Source of the DNA: Roridomyces roridus
Lineage: Eukaryota > Basidiomycota > Agaricomycetes > Agaricales > Mycenaceae
Assembly (NCBI GenBank): GCA_029378245.1
Contig: JARKIF010000004.1
Coordinates: 2,976,001-3,040,000 of the forward strand
DNA length: 64,000 nt
Reading direction: 5' to 3'
The notes under the pieces are model-generated. The model saw nothing but the letters and a program-made list of their open reading frames with translations. It searched no databases and was not told where the DNA came from. Below, piece by piece: positions 32,189 through 44,172 of this stretch (positions within the stretch are counted from its first letter, which is position 1; each line of letters opens with the position of its first letter). The translations under genes and the position numbers were made by a program.

Positions 32189-33542
32189 TTAGCTCGTCAT
32201 GCTCTGCGCGTACAAAAATGCACGTACCAGCGTCGTCATCACACACCCCTCCATCGCAGACGCCACCCGTCCATATTTACCGCCTGACCAACCCACAGTC
32301 ACGAAATCGTAAACCGAATCTTCCTCCGCTTGCACACTGTGCAGCAGAGATCCCTCGTCAGCACACACCCACGGACCAGAGAAAGAGGGGAAAAGGAACG
32401 CACCAGCCTTCATCTCCGACACCGCTTTCTGCATCTCCATCTCCTGTAAATGCCTCCTTGCACCCGCCCCAGCGGTAGGGGCGTCGGCATCCAAAGCCTT
32501 GCCCTCGATTGCCCGCAATTTGGGCAATACATCCGCGGATGCTAGGGCCCGTGCGAGGTCTAAAAGCTCCGCGCTTGGGCTACCGGTGTATGTGTAGGCG
32601 AGTGCTGTGAGCGCGGGTGGGGCGTGCGTTGCCAAGAGGCGTGGGGGGAGGAGGGCGGGTGTTGCGTCGAGGCGGGTGAGGGATGTTAGTTGGGGGAGAG
32701 CGGGAGCGAGGGGTACTGGAGACATTGGTGAATGGAATGAGAGACAAAGCGGACGACGCACGTTCGGAATCAGATAACAGACAGAGGGCTTGGAGAGTGG
32801 GTGCCCAAACTCGTAGTGCTTCGATGACATCCGCAGGGATGGGTCCGGCGCTCTGAGGCTGTACCCAGAGAACGGATACAGACGGGGCCGCGGCAGCGAA
32901 CGCAGTGAAGCTAAATCGCTTCGCCGACTCGAAACTATCCGTGATCTTGACCATCTTCAGCATCGGACAGCTCGGCCGGACTTCAGCAGGCCTGGGCGCA
33001 GAATCGGCCTCAGCAAAAAACGTATCCTTCAAAATCAGCTTCTCCAACTTCGGCCAGCCCTTCATCATGCCCACCAACTGCCCAAATGTAAACATACCCT
33101 GTCCCTCGCTCACATTGAGCGTCTCTAACTCCGTGCACTTGCTGATCGACCGACGATACTTGTCGATGTCCTTGGCTGCGCCCGCATAGCCAAGCACAGT
33201 GAGGTGCCGCAGTCCCTGCGCAGCCGCAGCAACGATCCGAAGATGGTCGAGGGTCTCCTGAGGATCCTGCCCGCTGAGTTCCGTGTCGAGCACGAGCTCC
33301 CGTACTAGCCCTGCTAGCTGCTTGTTCGCCTCGAGTGTCTTGCGTAGAGGACGCGCGATCCAGATGCCCTTGACCGAGATGGCTGTGTAGAGCAGGGGCA
33401 GGACGAGCGAATGCCAGTGCTTGTTGACACGGAGCAATGGGACGAGGCGTTTGTGTGGAGCGAGCTTCTTGGGTGCGAGGAGAGCGAGGATGCGGGACAG
33501 GATCGCGTCGTCGAGCGAGGCAAAGCCGACGGTCGTGGACAT
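32189..33542 (-). CDS. F-box/LRR-like protein
   Basis: Two exons, 32762-33542 and 32189-32715, joined by a 46-nt GT...AG intron (1308 nt), encode 435 residues. The N-terminus has an F-box-like block, LDDAILSRILALLAPKKL followed by LLRVNKHWHSLVLPLLYTAI. Leu-rich strands follow (LRHLTVLGYAG, LETLNVSEG, LEKLILKDTFF), with the pattern of Agaricomycete F-box/LRR genes. The intron solves a frame switch: the second exon resumes at LAPALPQLTSLTRLD. The start at 33542 is chosen because the F-box follows directly. Probable SCF adaptor; substrate unknown. Confidence 0.7.
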
Positions 33543-33713
33543 GACGAAAGAAGGATTGCACCCGATGACAGAGATTTGGAACACGTGTGCACATCACCGA
33601 GCTTGTTCTCGACCACCACGGAGTAGAGCACTCCCTCCCGGTCTCCTTCTTTGCCTCATGACGTCGTAACACGGGTCAGCCCTGCGCTATACCTCCTTTG
33701 CAAGGAGAAGACA

Positions 33714-36567
33714 ATGTCACCACAAACATTCCAAACGCCTCGAATCCGCTCCTGTGACCAATGTAGGCAAAGAAAAGGCGAGTTACCCCAAGTGCTTCAC
33801 GCGCGTATCTAACGACGTATCGAATAGTTCGATGTAATGGCCACGCGACACAACCTGCATACGCCGCTAATCCTCGACTGTACAGGCAACGGCCATTCGA
33901 TGCCCGACCAACAGTGCAGTGGCTGCTCTTTTCTCGGACAGATGTGCACTTACGACAAACCCTCGAATCGGCCGAAGACTAGGTACGATACAGAGTGACA
34001 GTCAGGTCAAGTATCCTGATCGTGTAGCAGTCAAAGATTCGTGGAGGAGCTCAAACAGAGGGTTGCTGATCTGGAAACAAAGCTACGCACTCTCTCCGTC
34101 TGTTCACTCTGCTTTCGGTCGCTAGAATCGACATTCGATGCGAGTCCAACGCAAGATCCTCCCCGGGAGGACAATGCTCATGACGAAGATGCCGATCCGG
34201 ATCCCGAAATCGAGGCACTGACTCGCCAATTGAAACACAACCTCTTCGGCTCGGATAGTACGTTTCATCTCATTCAAAACACTATCACGGTATGCGTACA
34301 ACTCACCTCCTCCATTGGTGTCTTACCATCTCGCAGATTAAAGACAAGTATCTGGGTCGCCTGTCGCAAACGACGCCGCTAGCCAGGAGGGTAAGCTGGG
34401 ATCCACTTCCAGTATGTATCTCGTCGGCGCATTCACTCTAATTTCTCCTTGACACGAGTTCTGCAGTGGGAGCAAGAATTCTTCGCCCCGCGCACCTCCT
34501 ACGTCTTCCCCCCGGATGACTTGATCGGACATCTCATGGACCTCTATTTCATCAACATCCACCCGACTCTGCCGGTCCTGAACCGCACCTTCCTGCAACG
34601 CCAGGTAGAGGACAAGCTATACCTCACGGACCCACATTTGGAAGCGGTGCTCTTGGCTGTTTTGGCGGTTGCTTCGCGGGTGCGTCTGCATTGCTTTATT
34701 CATTCATACAATCTCACCCAGGTTGCCTCAGTTCTCAGACGACCCCCGTGTCATGATTGCCGGCGACACCCTGTCCTGTGGCTGGCGATTCATTTCGCAA
34801 GTGAGGGTCATCCCCAACCTGTCGGAGCCGACCGTATACGATGTTCAATTTTACGCGGTTCGCTTTCAAGCTGAGATCTGAGAGCTGATCCATCGTTGAC
34901 CTGTTTAAAGCTCATGACTCTGTTCCATGTGGGGGCCGTAGCACCTCATATAACATGGGTGTATCTGGTGCGTGGACGTCGAATATCGATTGAGTTTGGG
35001 CCGACGTATCCAGGGCCTTGGTGCACGCGTGATCCAATATCACGGTCGCTTTCCCCGACGGAGTGGGATACCCGACGTTGAAGAGGAACTCTGGAATCGC
35101 GCGTTCTGGTAAGCTAGTGCCAGTTTCAGTCAATCGATACTCGACTTCAAGTGACTGTCTTTTGCAGGTCGATATTCCTTTTGGATGGACTTTTGTCGGG
35201 GTTCTTCGGAAGAACACCAACCATTCATGCGGAGGAGTGAGCAACACGTCTTCCGCCTGAACCTCCCTTCCCTAACCAATTTAAAGATACGATGTACTCC
35301 CTCCACTGGAAGTCGATGATGAGTACTGGGAAGCTGATTTCGTTCAACCGGCCGGCAAGCCTTCGGCCCTCTCTTTCTTCGTCTACTTTGTGCGACTATT
35401 CGAGGTATGTGTTGTGTATATTCGTTGTTGAAACTGGGCGACGAGTATACACAGATCCACGTTAAAGCCTTAGATCGATTGTACGCCTCGAAGCCAAAGA
35501 AGCTTCGGATGGGATGGACGGCAGAACACGAGATGGAGGTCGTCGCCGAGTTAGACTCGTTGATGAATAACTTTCTTGATTCGGTGCCCAACCATCGTAG
35601 GTCCTCCCTTCTCTTTTAAGCGACGCCGATGTGCTGACCATCGTACCAGTTCGATGGCCCGATGCCACTGGCATATTTTTCGACCAAAGCGCGATACTTC
35701 AGGCCACGTACTACGGTCTTCAAATCACTGTAAATGATCAATCCTTTGTCTTTGTCTCAATACATCATCCGCTGACCTATTTCATAGATCCACCGGTTGT
35801 ACATTCACAAGCAATCACCCGCCACTGGACCATCTCTATTCATCTGCGTCACGGCCGCGCGCTCTGCGCTGAAGGTCGCTGAAATCTTGACGAACAGGAC
35901 GCAGCGCGTGCCGTCGACTTGGTTTTTTCAGGTATGTAAACCATCATTCTTCCACTTCCACCACCGACGTGTAATATCATCAATCTAGTGCCCCATCTTC
36001 ATTTCTGCAATTATTCTATTGTTGAATGTCTTTACGACAAAACGCTCGGCAGCCTCGTTCCGTCGAGTTGATCTCGATAAAGATTTGGCTCAAGTCCAGA
36101 CGGCGCTGAAGATCGTCAAATCTACCGAAGGAATGTGAGGCGTATTTTTGCTCTCTCTCTCTGCCCAAGGAACGAGCTGCTCATTCCATTGATGCGATGC
36201 CTAGATGGCGTGCATCGGGTCGAATGGCTGAATTGATTCAGGACCTTCAATCGCTGGATGGCCATTTTCCGGTGAACCGATCGCGGTCACAAACAGCGAC
36301 TGTCTTTCCTTCGGATCTTGTCTTGCACACCGGTGCCGCTGATGGTCAGACGGGCTTTAGACCTGGTACTTCGATCGAACAGCTGCTTAATGAGACGCTG
36401 GACGCGTCGAACGCGGATGTGTTTGAACACGTGTGGCTTGCGATGCCTGCTGATCTCATGTTCGTGTTGTTGTTGTGTTTCTCAGTAAGAATGCTTACTT
36501 TGTTGCAGGAACATCGATCAGTGGGAGGCGTTCATGGATATTGTGCCCTTCAATGATCCAAGTTGAT
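33714..36567 (+). CDS. Zn2Cys6 transcription factor with fungal middle homology region
   Basis: About fifteen short exons. The N-terminus carries a Zn2Cys6 cluster, CDQCRQRK-V-R-C-N-G, then QCSGC and MCTYDKPSNRPKT. It is followed by a coiled-coil dimerisation segment (FVEELKQRVADLETKLRTL). The fungal_trans domain follows: FPPDDLIGHLMDLYFINIHP, LNRTFL, LEAVLLAVLAVASRFSDDPRV, EELWNRAFW, LLDGLLSGFFGRTPTIHAEEYDVLPPLEVDDEYWE. Later come LYIHKQSP and a tail ending DQWEAFMDIVPFND. The stop is TGA at 36565-36567. The third zinc cysteine spans a predicted 6-nt microexon at 33828-33833, preceded by a GC-AG intron (33778-33827). It likely acts in the nucleus; the target pathway is not evident from neighbours. 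Confidence 0.85.
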
Positions 36568-36829
36568 GGGGTTCCTGTTTGAATCCCATTCTTCATCACC
36601 GAAACCTTCGTGGGCGCCGTTTCGTGCTTTGTCTGGCTCAATAACCATCGCCGGGTCCAAGTCGGGTGAATGTAAGTATGTATGTATATTACACGCCCTT
36701 GCCTCGTGTTTCGAATTTGATGAGGGAGACCGCGCAAGTTTGCCACAAGTGAACCGAAGAAGCTCAAAGCTTGAGGGGTCATCGAGGGAGAGCAAAGGTG
36801 GGAAGACCAAATATTCAATCAATATGTAT

Positions 36830-36923
36830 AGCCCACCGCGAGGGTCGAACTCGCAGCCTTCAGATCACCCGGAGGAGCAACCCGCCTAAGAGTCTGACGC
36901 TCTATCCGATTGAGCTAGGCAGG
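36830..36923 (-). tRNA. tRNA-Lys (anticodon CTT) with 21-nt intron
   Basis: Acceptor GCCTGCC pairs with GGTGGGC with a T-G wobble at pair 4, discriminator T. D arm TAGCTCAATCGG, T arm GAGTTCGACCCTC. Anticodon CTT is followed by A37 and then an intron at 36866-36886. A near-identical gene is at 53377-53473. Confidence 0.92.
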
Positions 36924-37245
36924 CTTGCGTTGTTTTCGGGATGTACGCAACCAAAGGAGGACCGCGGTCTACTTCAAAGTGCTCGCTGCGTGCTCCTCCT
37001 CGCTCTCTCATTTGAATTTCTGCGTTGCTCACATTCCCCTTGTTCAAGGGGAGACACCGGAATTTGGCATTCACGCCGGCATGACTTGTGGAGATGATAA
37101 TTATACGTAAGTACTCTGGAATCTTCCGGGATATCAATCCTGAGTAAGAACTTGGCACTACATCCCAAGGAGTCCGATCTGCCGGGATATACAGTTCTGA
37201 CTCAGCACCCCGAGAGAATCCTTACTAATGCAAATCAGGATGACC

Positions 37246-37253
37246 TTATAAGT
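37246..37253 (+). promoter_or_regulatory. TATA-like box of the first GST gene
   Basis: TTATAAGT, 40 bp upstream of the ATG at 37286. The second GST gene has the same arrangement. Confidence 0.45.
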
Positions 37254-37285
37254 ACCGTGATTCAACAACAGTTCCCTCCTCCACT

Positions 37286-38165
37286 ATGCCGATCCTGAAA
37301 CTCTACGGCCAAAAGCAAGCCAGCTGCACACGGCGCGCCGCTACGATCCTTCACGAACTGAAGGTTCCCTTTGAACTCATCACGGTCGACATGGTCGGTA
37401 TGAAGACCCCAGCATACCTGGAACACCAGCCATTTGGACAGATCCCCTATATCGTACGTCGTCTGCTGCATTATTCACCACTGATATGGAAGGTTAGGAT
37501 GACAACGGTTTCGAGTTATACGAATCGCGCGCAATTTGCCGATACCTGGTGGCCACGTACGGCCCTACCTCGGGTCTCATACCGACCGAGGCCAAGGCAC
37601 ACGCGCGGTTCGAGCAAGCTGCTTCGATCGAATTGACCAACTTTGATCCATATGCGAGCAAGGCCGGATTGCAATTGTGGACATTGTACGTATACATCCA
37701 ATCGTCTTTTCAGTCCTACTTGAATAGGTAAATCGCGTTGCAGGAAACCCGAAGCCAAGATATACAACCTCCCCCTCGACAAAACGGTGGTCGAGACCAA
37801 CCTCGCGATTCTGGACCAGAAGCTCGAGGCGTACGATGCCATCCTGGGGAAGCAGCGGTATCTTGGCGGGGAGGTACGTCTCCAGCTGTAGCATCATGGA
37901 TATTGTGCTTCGCCGCTGACGGACAGCTAGACACTCACCCTCGCGGATCTCTTCCACCTACCTTACGGACCGCTCGCGAGCTCGGGCGAGAACGACATCA
38001 TGAATAAGAGGTCGAACGTATCGAGGTAGGCGGCTCTTTGATTCGATCTGTATTGTGGTAATTGACTTGGACTGTCGTCGCAGGTGGTATAACGAGCTGA
38101 TCGCGCGACCGTCTTGGTTGGCGTACGATGACGCGGACAAGGTCAAAACGACTTTGTCGTACTGA
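37286..38165 (+). CDS. Glutathione S-transferase, phi-like (copy 1)
   Basis: Exons 37286-37453, 37498-37685, 37744-37873, 37931-38025 and 38084-38165 (663 nt) encode 220 residues, the usual cytosolic GST length. The thioredoxin-like N-terminal domain reads LKLYGQKQASCTRRAATIL..., with PFGQIPYI and ELYESRAICRYL forming the glutathione-binding turn and helix. The all-helical C-terminal domain contains LDQKLEAYDAIL and TLADLFHLPYGPLA, ending RPSWLAY. The S-R-A-I-C-R-Y motif is phi/Ure2p-type. It conjugates glutathione to electrophiles in the cytosol (family knowledge). A close paralogue lies inverted at 48819-49632; the paralogue lacks one intron (at 37686-37743 here). Confidence 0.92.
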
Positions 38166-38565
38166 GTGTTTGAGTAGACACTCAAGAATGGATATCGAGC
38201 TCAGCTCAACGAGAGTAATAACAGGTCTCATACTTGGTGCTTTGAACGAGAGTTATTTCACCAGCCGTTCCCGGGTGTGAGGAATTTCGAGTCAGGAGCC
38301 CAGAAAAAGCGGCATGATCCAAGACGGTGTGGGCACTCGGCGATGATGGTGACGAGGCGGACCTTCCACAACATTTCAGCCCCAGCCACGCGGTGGGTTG
38401 AACTGCGCGCGGCGACCCATAGGATCGAGAGAGTAGCGGGATGATCTCGGATCCATGTGCTACATACTCCTTGGGTGCAACACAGGCAATGTATTCCGTC
38501 GGACATTCGCAGTGACACTGAGTAGCACAAGAAAAAATGATATGCAGTTGAATAGCGTAGTGTTA

Positions 38566-39744
38566 TTACACGAAATTAAACATGAACGCCCATACCAAAA
38601 CCCCCAGCCCAGCCTGGCCGCCGATCCTCCGCTCAGCACCCCCATTCCCCTTCGCAGTCCCGGCCCCGGACCCAGACCCCCCATCACTTGCGCCCCCACC
38701 ACCAGCCCCAGCCGTCGGCGCCGCCGTCTGCGTCACCTGTGCCTCATCAAACTTAGCCATCACAATCGTACTCGTATACGCCGGGAACAATTCCAACGTG
38801 AGTGTCTGCGGGCCCGGAAGACTCGTCACAGTGCCCGTCATTGTTGACAATGGTTCCGTCCCGGGGACGCCTGAAGGTAGTGCCGCGGGGTCGACGAACG
38901 CACCAGGCCCGGAGGTGAGGTTGAACGATGAGCACACGTTTTGTGGACCTAGTGCGGATTGGCAGGCGTCGGTGAAGGGTATGTCTTTCTTGATATCGGC
39001 GGCGAACTGTTGAATCAGAGTTGGCACGCCGAGGATTGAGAGGTCGGATTTCGGGCAGGTATTGATGATCCTGTGGGAGTTGGAGTCCAGTTGAATTTCG
39101 ATTTGAGGAACGAACTTACTTGGAGATGGGAGAGGAAAAGTAACAGCACTGGCATTCGTTGAACAGGTCGGTGTTGCCCCCACTCGGATCGCACGGGTCC
39201 GACGTGATCGCCACTTCGCTCATATACTCGTACACCATTCCGAGGTTGCATGCTGCATCCATGCATTAGTGGCGGTTGAGATGAACGAGTAGTACGGACA
39301 GCAAGCACCCGGAGCATCGTCCGGTGGCGGATAAAATGGAATCGAGACCGAACTCGCCACACGATCCGCACCGTCGATGTACTGAATCACAGTATCCTGA
39401 AACTCACACCCGTACACCTGTACTCGAATTGAATTCATTCCGCTCAATCGAATAAGGAAACAAGATGCACGCACCTGATTCCAACAACTCTCCAACCAAC
39501 ACCCGACATTCGCTGCAAGCTGATAGTTGGCACAACCAGCGAGGCAGAGACCCCGGTTGTCAGAATCGCAATTCTTGTCAGCATCGGCCGTGCACGAGGT
39601 GGCTTGGGCGACGTTGTTATTGTAACAGTCCACCAAGCCTTGAGGGTCGACGCATCCCACGCCGGAGGGTGTCGTCGAATTCGTATCGGATAGAACGGAG
39701 GCAGTCCAAAATAGTAGTGTGACGAGGGCAGGTAGTGTGGGCAT
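38566..39744 (-). CDS. Secreted GPI-anchored Cys-rich protein
   Basis: Exons 39475-39744, 39309-39417, 39120-39252 and 38566-39070 (1017 nt) encode 338 residues. There is a signal peptide (LPALVTLLFWTASVLSD). The ectodomain has more than fifteen cysteines (CVDPQGLVDCYN, GLCLAGCANYQ, CCYFS). A Gly/Ala/Ser-rich stalk precedes a C-terminal hydrophobic tail (GLGVLVWAFMFNFV), typical of GPI addition. All three introns are GT...AG and keep frame. The start at 39744 is preferred over an upstream in-frame codon because the signal peptide follows it. Cell-surface function unknown; the pattern is widespread in Agaricomycetes. Confidence 0.8.
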
Positions 39745-39859
39745 AGCGGCGGACGGGACGAGTTGACGCGTTGACGGGCGGCTGACTTGGCTTTTAAATC
39801 CTCGGTCCATCTGGTGCGTGACTCGGAGATGGACGACCCCTAGCTGTCCAAGCTCGATC

Positions 39860-40190
39860 AACAGGTGCGATCAGCGCCTTTGATTAAATGCCACACAGCT
39901 CTGGAAATTGCAGTTAATTGCGGGTAAAGAAAATGAAAATGCAAAAAGAAACGTTTGCTTGCACTCTGTCCGAGTGAGAGAGAGAGATAATTAGATCGAG
40001 GTTATGCGTTGGTAGGACAAGAAAACCTTCCAGGAGTGCAGTGTGGAGCGCCAGATCGACTTTTAATTTTACTATATGGATCAGAATCAAACGTCGGACA
40101 GCTGGGACCATGTGGGCCGGAGTACTGCCTTCCGGAACCGAAGCTATACCAAATTGAGTCTAAACGTTTTATATAATTTATTACTCACTT
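39860..40190. other. Intergenic, nothing recognised
   Basis: Includes a short (ga)n run near 39980. No gene signal. Confidence 0.35.
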
Positions 40191-40194
40191 CCAG

Positions 40195-40722
40195 TAATTT
40201 CGAGAAACGCGCCCAGATGTTCTTCGATTGCGGGTTTGGCCGAGAGTAATATTCAATGTTTCCTAGAGAGCTGCACACTTGCCAGCCAACAGGTTTCATC
40301 CCAAGGGAAGAGACAGACAACGCACGTGAAAACGATAAGCCCCACAACGGTCAACCTCCTTGGCCACCTCAGCGATATTTTCCCCCTGCGTTACCTCGTC
40401 CTGAATCACGCGTCAACCTCGACGGGCATCATCGGCACGGTAACCTTGAAGCAGTCAGCATTCCGAAGAGCGCAGCGCAAAATAGAAAACAGAACAGACC
40501 ATAAAAAACGCCTCGCCCCCGAGCAATGCCTTGTCCAGCGGATCGGCCTTGCCAACCTGCACATGCACACCCTTTGCTTCGAGTTTCTTCGTACCTCGCC
40601 GCCGAAATCCCGAGTGGCTGCGCAGGGGAGCAAAAATACCGTCCGCGAGGAGAGTGTCGATGACGGGACCGCTTTGAAGTGCAGGCGCGCCGAAGACATA
40701 CAGAGACGATAAGAGCGGCCAT
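40195..40722 (-). pseudogene. Decayed NmrA-like NAD(P)-binding gene (copy 1)
   Basis: Minus-strand pieces in shifting frames resemble NmrA-like Rossmann proteins. First is FGAPALQSGPVIDTLLADG, where GATGxxG is expected. Then come TKKLEAKGVHVQVGKADPLDKALLGG, PVEVDA with a following QGENIAEVAKE block, and a closing AIEEHLGAF-like piece. The first ATG (40722) is out of frame with the Rossmann motif, and stops interrupt the middle. Related pieces occur at 50040-50450. Assignment is by motif pattern only. Confidence 0.45.
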
Positions 40723-43066
40723 TGAACTTGGAGTGGAGTGGAGTGGATTTCTGAAGTAAATGGCGGACAGATCGATAGATGTGCGGAAGTGGTCTGGAAA
40801 CCAATTTAACACAAGACTTTGTAAGTTTCAATCCTGATCTCCCGACCGTACTCGTTGGTGACGGGTACCGCGTTTGAGCTCTGCAACTGGTGTATGACAC
40901 GTCAGGGATGGTATCGGCCAGAAGTCTGCTCTCAAAAAAGAATCCGATCGGTTTGGTGCTGAAAGGGGTCATTTCGCCAGCGACGAGGCCGTCGTCCTGT
41001 AGGTGACACATTTGAATACCACCCCTGTCTCCGAATTCCGTCGGGTTTATTCGACCGCTCGTCAAGTGCTCGTTCTACTCGAGCTTGCTGAGGTATAAGG
41101 GCGATGTAGGTGAGGTTATTTTTATTCGATCGTCGTTGAGAAAGCGCCGAGTCGCGCCGCAGTGTCGCTGTGAAGTGTTGCAGGCAGGACCGAAGGACTG
41201 AGTGGAGCTCGATATTGTAGCCAGGTAGGGCATCGAGCGACACCAGCAAGAGAGAGAGCTACCGAGCGACGAGTAGTGTGAGAGAGAGGGATCATCCAGA
41301 AAGACGGGGAGAGCTTCCTGGGCTCGGGAGGCCGCAAGAGTGTGTGCAAATGGTCCATGGAAGACTATAGTCGAAACCTGAAGTCTGCAAAAGAGATGAG
41401 TGACTGTACTTTAAACGGAGGAATGAGGTCTTGAATATTCCTCTGTGGGAGTCTCGTGCACAAAGTGTCGTCGGCTGAAATCAGTCGACCTGCACTGCCG
41501 CTCGTTCGACTCGAGTTTGAGGACTGGGAGACTGAGTGTGGAAATGTTGTTTTCTCCGTTTCTGACCAAGGCCCCGAATCGTAGTGGCATGAGAGATTAA
41601 CCGGGTTGCGAGACCCTCTTGTGCGAAGCCTCATATACGGAATTATTGCAAAGCGACCGGTACGACTCGACGAGTGTAAGTATCTGGATTCTGAGCACGC
41701 CACCGGATTCCAGATCAAGTGCAGAGAGGGGAGAACCAGGGTAGCAAAGTGGATTGAAGACGGCCTAGCAAAGAAGAGCCAGGTACAAGCCAGGCAAAAG
41801 CCAGAACGAAGAAGAGGAGAAGAGCTGTCACTGATGTGACAGACGCGTGACTTGAATCATAACGTGCCACGTGGCACTCGTTTTCTTCCGCTTCCACTCT
41901 GAAGTCGGCCTCGACTCCATTCACTCGTTCGGCCGCATTCAGAAGTCTCGACTCGGCGTTTTCCTCTTCTCGCTGGACTTTCTATTCTCGGGCGCATCCA
42001 ACATCAAGCCGGGATTGGGCGGTAGCCGTACAGTTGTTTCCACAGCAACGTTTGTGGACGCCCGAAACCTTGCCCATAACAGGCCGCATCCTCTGGGCCC
42101 TCGTCGGAAGTTTCCGTGGTACCGATTCGGTCTGGGTGGCGCTACACAGCACACGGAGATGACCACCGCAAGCCGACGCGGCGCCATCCGCTGGCGTATT
42201 CTCCTGTGTCCGCTCCGGTGATCTCCGTCCTTTCTTTGCTGCGAATGAAGTTTCCCAGACTGCCGTCCGGGTGCCGATGTCTAGTGTCTCCAAACTGCAA
42301 TCTGTAGATCTCATGGTGGCGTTCTTCTTTCTGTCGCACGCAGTCATCCCATCTGGAGACGGGGATGCATACGCTCGCCGAATTCTTGTCGGCCGCCAAC
42401 TTCCGTGTCCCACCCTCCCGAAGGCCAGTTTATTTGGAACACAATCTCGGCATCCCCCCGTCCCGTCGGCAAAATACAAGTTGTATCCGTCCATTCTGAC
42501 GGGCTTGTTGCAATATACTGCCGTCGCTAATCTTCGTCGGTCGACTTTCAATTTCGTTATGCCCACCATCATACGGTGCCTTGACCAGTATGCAGGGCGA
42601 TCCACCTACACCGGATGCGTCTCCAGCTTCCTTGATCTCTTGGGGATGAGATCACATATCCATTGTGTCGGCATTGTACATACGTCTTTCGAGGTCGCCG
42701 ATGGCAGGGTTCATCACAGCAGTCATCCAGCTTTCCCCATCCGACGAGCCCTGGGTCGCCGTGCCGGGTCCATTTTGCCGTTTTCGTGTCCCACGTGGCA
42801 TCTGGGCACCTGAATCGGGTCGGAGTTGCCTGTCAGTTCCCGCCGCCTTCCGTTGGCCCTCTTTGCGTGGAAACGGGCCCAGAGAAGCGGCTTTTTGTTC
42901 TTTACTTGTTTGCACGTCAGATCCTCCCGCTGTTTGTTGATCTTGAGCTTCGGAAGAATGAGGTACAAATACGACTGGAATACTGTGGTGCTCTTGTTCA
43001 TTCCCTTCATCTCATTCACCTCAGAGAAACTTCCCTCTACCCTCTCCGCGACATCCACAGCACGAA

Positions 43067-43362
43067 ATGCCAGTCAACTCTTGGTCTTATGTGCGTGCTA
43101 TAAGCATCCCCCCGTCGACCTGGTTACTGATCCGCACTGGTACAGACCACCATGGCCAGCTACGAACCCGGAGCCTGTCGTACGGTATGTGGAGGTTCAC
43201 TCTGTCTCGGCGCTCCTGCAATCCTCACATGCCGCAGGTCCTCACCATTCAGACGGTGGTATGTGGAATGCTATGCGGCAATCCGCAAGTTCCTTATTCC
43301 AGCCCACGCAGCCGAGACACGTCCAACGACGGGGGCCTGTGAGTTACTTATCCTTGTCCTCC
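43067..43362 (+). pseudogene. 5' exons of locus Y (copy 1), interrupted
   Basis: Corresponds to 52018-52362. Small exons begin ATGCCAGTCAACTC at 43067 and are separated by gtgcgt...acag and gtatgt...gcag introns like those of copy 2. The third exon has an internal length change that shifts the frame. It is then cut by the TIR element at 43363 within the segment that reads GACEL in copy 2. Confidence 0.5.
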
Positions 43363-44105
43363 CACGGCGGATAAATCCCTGTCATTTGGCCGATGAAAAG
43401 TCCTGTCATTTGCCCACCTACCGGGGCTGTCATTTGGCTCCCCACTTAGCCGAGCTCTTTGTTCCACTGTTTGAGTATCTGCTGGGCCAAAGCTCAAGTG
43501 CCTCAAGGCAGCCTCGTGGCTTGCAAAGACATGAATTTCTGAAAGAATAGCTCCGGTACCAGACGGCTTTTAATGTGCCGGACTCCGGTCTATCATATAT
43601 GCTAGTTCTGCCGGTACACGGCCCATGCTTGCCGGGTAAATCAACCCATGTCAGAGCCCTGGGTCACACAAAGGGCCCTGATCCGACGCCATAGCTCTTT
43701 CAGTTCGAGTCGTATTCATTGATTTTTTGCTGATTTGAACCTCGGCAAGGCATCGGCAGCACAATTCAACCATAATGTTCACGCAGGCAATGCCCGTTCA
43801 GTTATCTGTCCTTGGTATGATGGCCAACATACAGGTATTCAAACAGAACAAGCGAATACTTTGGTTGATTCAACATGTCCTACATCCCGGCTGCCCGCGG
43901 CTCGATGAGCTCAAATACTTGTGTAACCGGACTTCAAAGGAAAAAGAATGATGTTAAGGCCACGAGGCAGCCTCGTGGCATCCGTTGGAGGCCCAAGCAA
44001 AGGGTTTGCCGAGAGGACAAAGGAGACTCAGCCAAATGACAGACCCATGACAAACCAAATGTCAACCGAGTGACTTTGGCAGATGACAAGCTTTTATCCG
44101 CCGTG
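43363..44105. mobile_element. 743-bp non-autonomous TIR element, CACTA-like
   Basis: Perfect 13-bp terminal inverted repeats CACGGCGGATAAA...TTTATCCGCCGTG, with a 3-bp target duplication TCC (43360-43362 and 44106-44108). Subterminal repeats are TGTCATTTGGC-like: three copies on the left and three degenerate inverted copies on the right. A second inverted motif (gaggcagcctcgtggc) occurs inside. No transposase. Terminal CAC and a 3-bp duplication fit CACTA/EnSpm-type elements. Copy 2 of the locus (near 52315) lacks it, giving the empty site. Confidence 0.8.
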
Positions 44106-44172
44106 TCCGGCTCAATGCTAATGCGGACATAGCCCCCCGCCGCGTCAATGCAGGTCAGTAACACATTATACC

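Noticed and set aside
42271..43103. Genes on either strand in the segment matching 51437-52063
   Set aside because: Both strands show similar residual identity between the two duplicate copies and stops interrupt each frame, so no strand can be preferred as coding.
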